A stretch of DNA of 64,000 nucleotides from Lepidostoma basale. Lineage: Eukaryota; Arthropoda; Insecta; Trichoptera; Lepidostomatidae. Of this stretch, positions 61,995 through 64,000 are shown piece by piece. Position 1 is the first letter of the stretch. Each line of letters starts with the position of its first letter. The notes beneath the pieces are model-generated. The model was not told the DNA's origin. It did not search any database and was given only the letters and a program-made list of their open reading frames with translations. Where the stretch lies: assembly GCA_022606425.2 (NCBI GenBank), contig JAHDVF020000898.1:86001-150000 (forward strand), in the 5' to 3' direction. The position numbers and the translations under genes are program-made.

Positions 61995-64000
61995 ATCTAT
62001 TATAGCGAGCACGCGTGGGCTCCTGTTTTTATGAAGGCTGTCGGGGCAAGAGACAAGTAGATCTGCACATTCGTGTCAGAGAGCCGAACTTAGTAGACAA
62101 GGGATTAAACATGGAAAACGAAATAGCTTAATGCACCCACACAGAATAAAGTATGATGTTTAGCACGCGTCCCATACAATTATTGTATGGAACGAGAGTG
62201 CTGTTTAAAGATTATGATTACCAATGTTGCCCGTTGTTTTCGTAGTGATAATAAATAGAAGGTATATTGAAAACACACGTCGTATTCTAAGAGTCAGTTA
62301 ATATAAAAAAAAAACGCACAGCCTTGCACCCGGGCGCTGCGCTGGTATACCGAAGCGGTCTCCCTATTTATCTTTTGTTTAAACCAATTTTATTATTTCC
62401 ATTAATGACCGGAAGCGATAGCTTAACGTATATACTCGTATGTAAATCATTGATTGTCAAAAAAATATTTTAAGGAATTTCCAAGCAAATGAATAACTGA
62501 ACTGTTTCTAAATCGGATGAAGGGAATACGTAATTAAATGTTTATTGTATAACAAGAAGCACAATAAGGAAACGCCCTCCTCGAGCAAGGATGTGCGGAT
62601 GAATTGTTTCGTTAATGAATAGTGAAATGAGTACATCAAACGTTATTAAGTCAGAACCCCAGGACGGGCGATATTAATCTTGCCGGGAAATCTTCATCTT
62701 TCTCTTTTTCGCCCTAAATTTAATTTCAATAATGAAAAGTTTCGTTTTCCTCGTTGTACGTGTAAAGTAAACACATTTTTTATTCGCTAGGTGAGTTTTT
62801 CGAATACTTTTGACAGAAAATTTCCTCCCGAGTTTGTTTGAATAAGTAACAAAAACTTACTTTTAATATCTCCTAAACGAGCCATCTTCACGACTAGGTT
62901 AGTAATAAAATAATTGGAGTTCTCCGAGATAAGATTTATTTCCTGTAATCATTCCCGAAGCTCGGTTATTTCAACTTATTTTAAGTCATGCCGTAATAAT
63001 TCTCCCGGTTTATTTTCGTGTTTAAACTACCAAATCCGCCGTAAAAATGTTCTTATTCCTTGCCTCGAGTTCAGGTGCCGGGAGACAACTTCGCAACTTG
63101 CATGGACTCTTATTATGATATCAGAGATTGTAGGGAGAATTCCAACTGTTTCACATGCATAAAGCGGACTTCTAAAGATCATCTTCATCCGGGGGGCTGG
63201 CACCCTAACAACGTCAATACTTTTGTTCTTCATTTGTTCTGGTATCATTATTTTAAAAATACCCTTTTTTCACCCCAAGAACAAAACACTTTCTTCATGA
63301 CGCACTCGACGACATATTTCACATTATTTACTTCTAACGCCATCCACCGTACTTTCTTATGCTTGGAATACTTAATTTTGGACAGTCTCATTAATTAATC
63401 TAAATTACTTCATACTGATGAATTGAATTAAAGTATTTACTATTTACTGGATTTTTCTAAAAAAAGCGATCGAAAGCCGAAAGATAGAGCGTGTCGAAAG
63501 AACAGTAAATGCTGTATGTGAGGGACTTAAGGCCGTCCACACTAATTACACGCAGCATGGACAATAGAGGAAACAATTTCCATTTATTTTACGAGCGAGG
63601 AGTAACAGTTATGTATCAATACTTCACTTATTACTCTTAAAAAGTTTAATTAAGTACACCCATTACGTTTTCAGGGACAACATAAATGTAACCGATTACC
63701 GATTTTGAATACCAACAGTATCATTTAAATGGATGGCTTGATTTTATTTAAGAAATAGTAACAACGGCCCTGCATTAAACGTGGTGCTTTATTTAAAAAC
63801 AACTATATTTTATTTAAAAACATAAAATAATAAAACCCAAAGTGAGTGCTTCATACGAAAAAAATATTTTTTATTTTTTTAAGGATAGATAAAAGTAAAA
63901 AACCAATTGACCAATAGTTCATCAGTATTGACGTATTAAAAAGATCGCAAATCATAAAACGATCACAAATTAGGCACATGGTACGAATGAATAGTTAAAG
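61995..64000. other. Spacer to the window end
   Basis: No recognised gene. Balanced patches occur at 62540-62720 and 63060-63200, the latter open on both strands without a domain. TACTCGTA occurs at 62433-62440. AT-rich sequence continues to the edge. Confidence 0.35.

Noticed and set aside
63060..63398. Plus-strand frame of 112 codons
   Set aside because: There is no domain, composition is uneven and the minus strand is open over the same part.

Overview
This window looks like nuclear DNA of an arthropod, most likely an insect. It is AT-rich, has almost no long open reading frames, and is crowded with old fragments of eukaryotic transposable elements: several non-LTR retrotransposon (LINE) families, mariner, a Helitron remnant, tRNA-derived SINEs and foldback elements. 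A hemipteran is plausible, because the decayed transposon gene at 25.2-26.8 kb resembles multicopy proteins I remember from aphids, but this is not proven. No operon, CRISPR array or bacterial gene is present, and I found no complete host protein-coding gene. All family assignments come from reading translations and repeats by eye; no database search was run.

Layout. At 0-10 kb there is a tRNA-derived SINE, a LINE endonuclease fragment, two mariner C-terminal fragments, several pieces of one LINE family (called A here) and a small hammerhead-like hairpin. At 9.7-13.2 kb there are four identical 115-bp tandem units inside a foldback element, a Jockey/CR1-like LINE fragment (family F), a LINE A reverse-transcriptase piece, and two copies of a short structured repeat with compensatory changes. 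At 13.2-17.8 kb lies the best element of the window, an R1-clade-like LINE on the minus strand. Its ORF1 has zinc knuckles and overlaps ORF2, which carries endonuclease, reverse transcriptase and a C-terminal Cys/His motif and is broken by two frameshifts and one stop. At 17.8-24 kb there are LINE fragments, a near-perfect 147-bp inverted repeat with a 38-bp loop, two more foldback copies and a SINE pair. At 24-33 kb there is a decayed large transposon gene, LINE family B, an internally deleted mariner with both terminal repeats, a Helitron remnant interrupted by a LINE fragment, and duplicated AT-rich segments. At 36-50 kb there are more SINE and LINE A/B/D/F copies and two foldback elements. 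From 50 to 64 kb repeats are sparser. Many GC-rich islands of about 100-500 bp without coding signal, plus a 72-nt exon-like segment with good splice signals, suggest introns or the regulatory domain of a large gene.

The most interesting signals are these. (1) At least three families of foldback elements carry face-to-face copies of a hammerhead-ribozyme-like motif, with paired stem changes between copies; by comparison with known biology this suggests Penelope-like or retrozyme-like elements. (2) A short repeat folds into a two-stem RNA with compensatory changes. (3) The octamer TACTCGTA/TACGAGTA occurs about 18 times, several-fold above expectation, and is not confined to one repeat. (4) CTCF-like motifs, an E-box palindrome and a possible 72-nt exon hint at host regulatory or genic sequence among the transposon debris.
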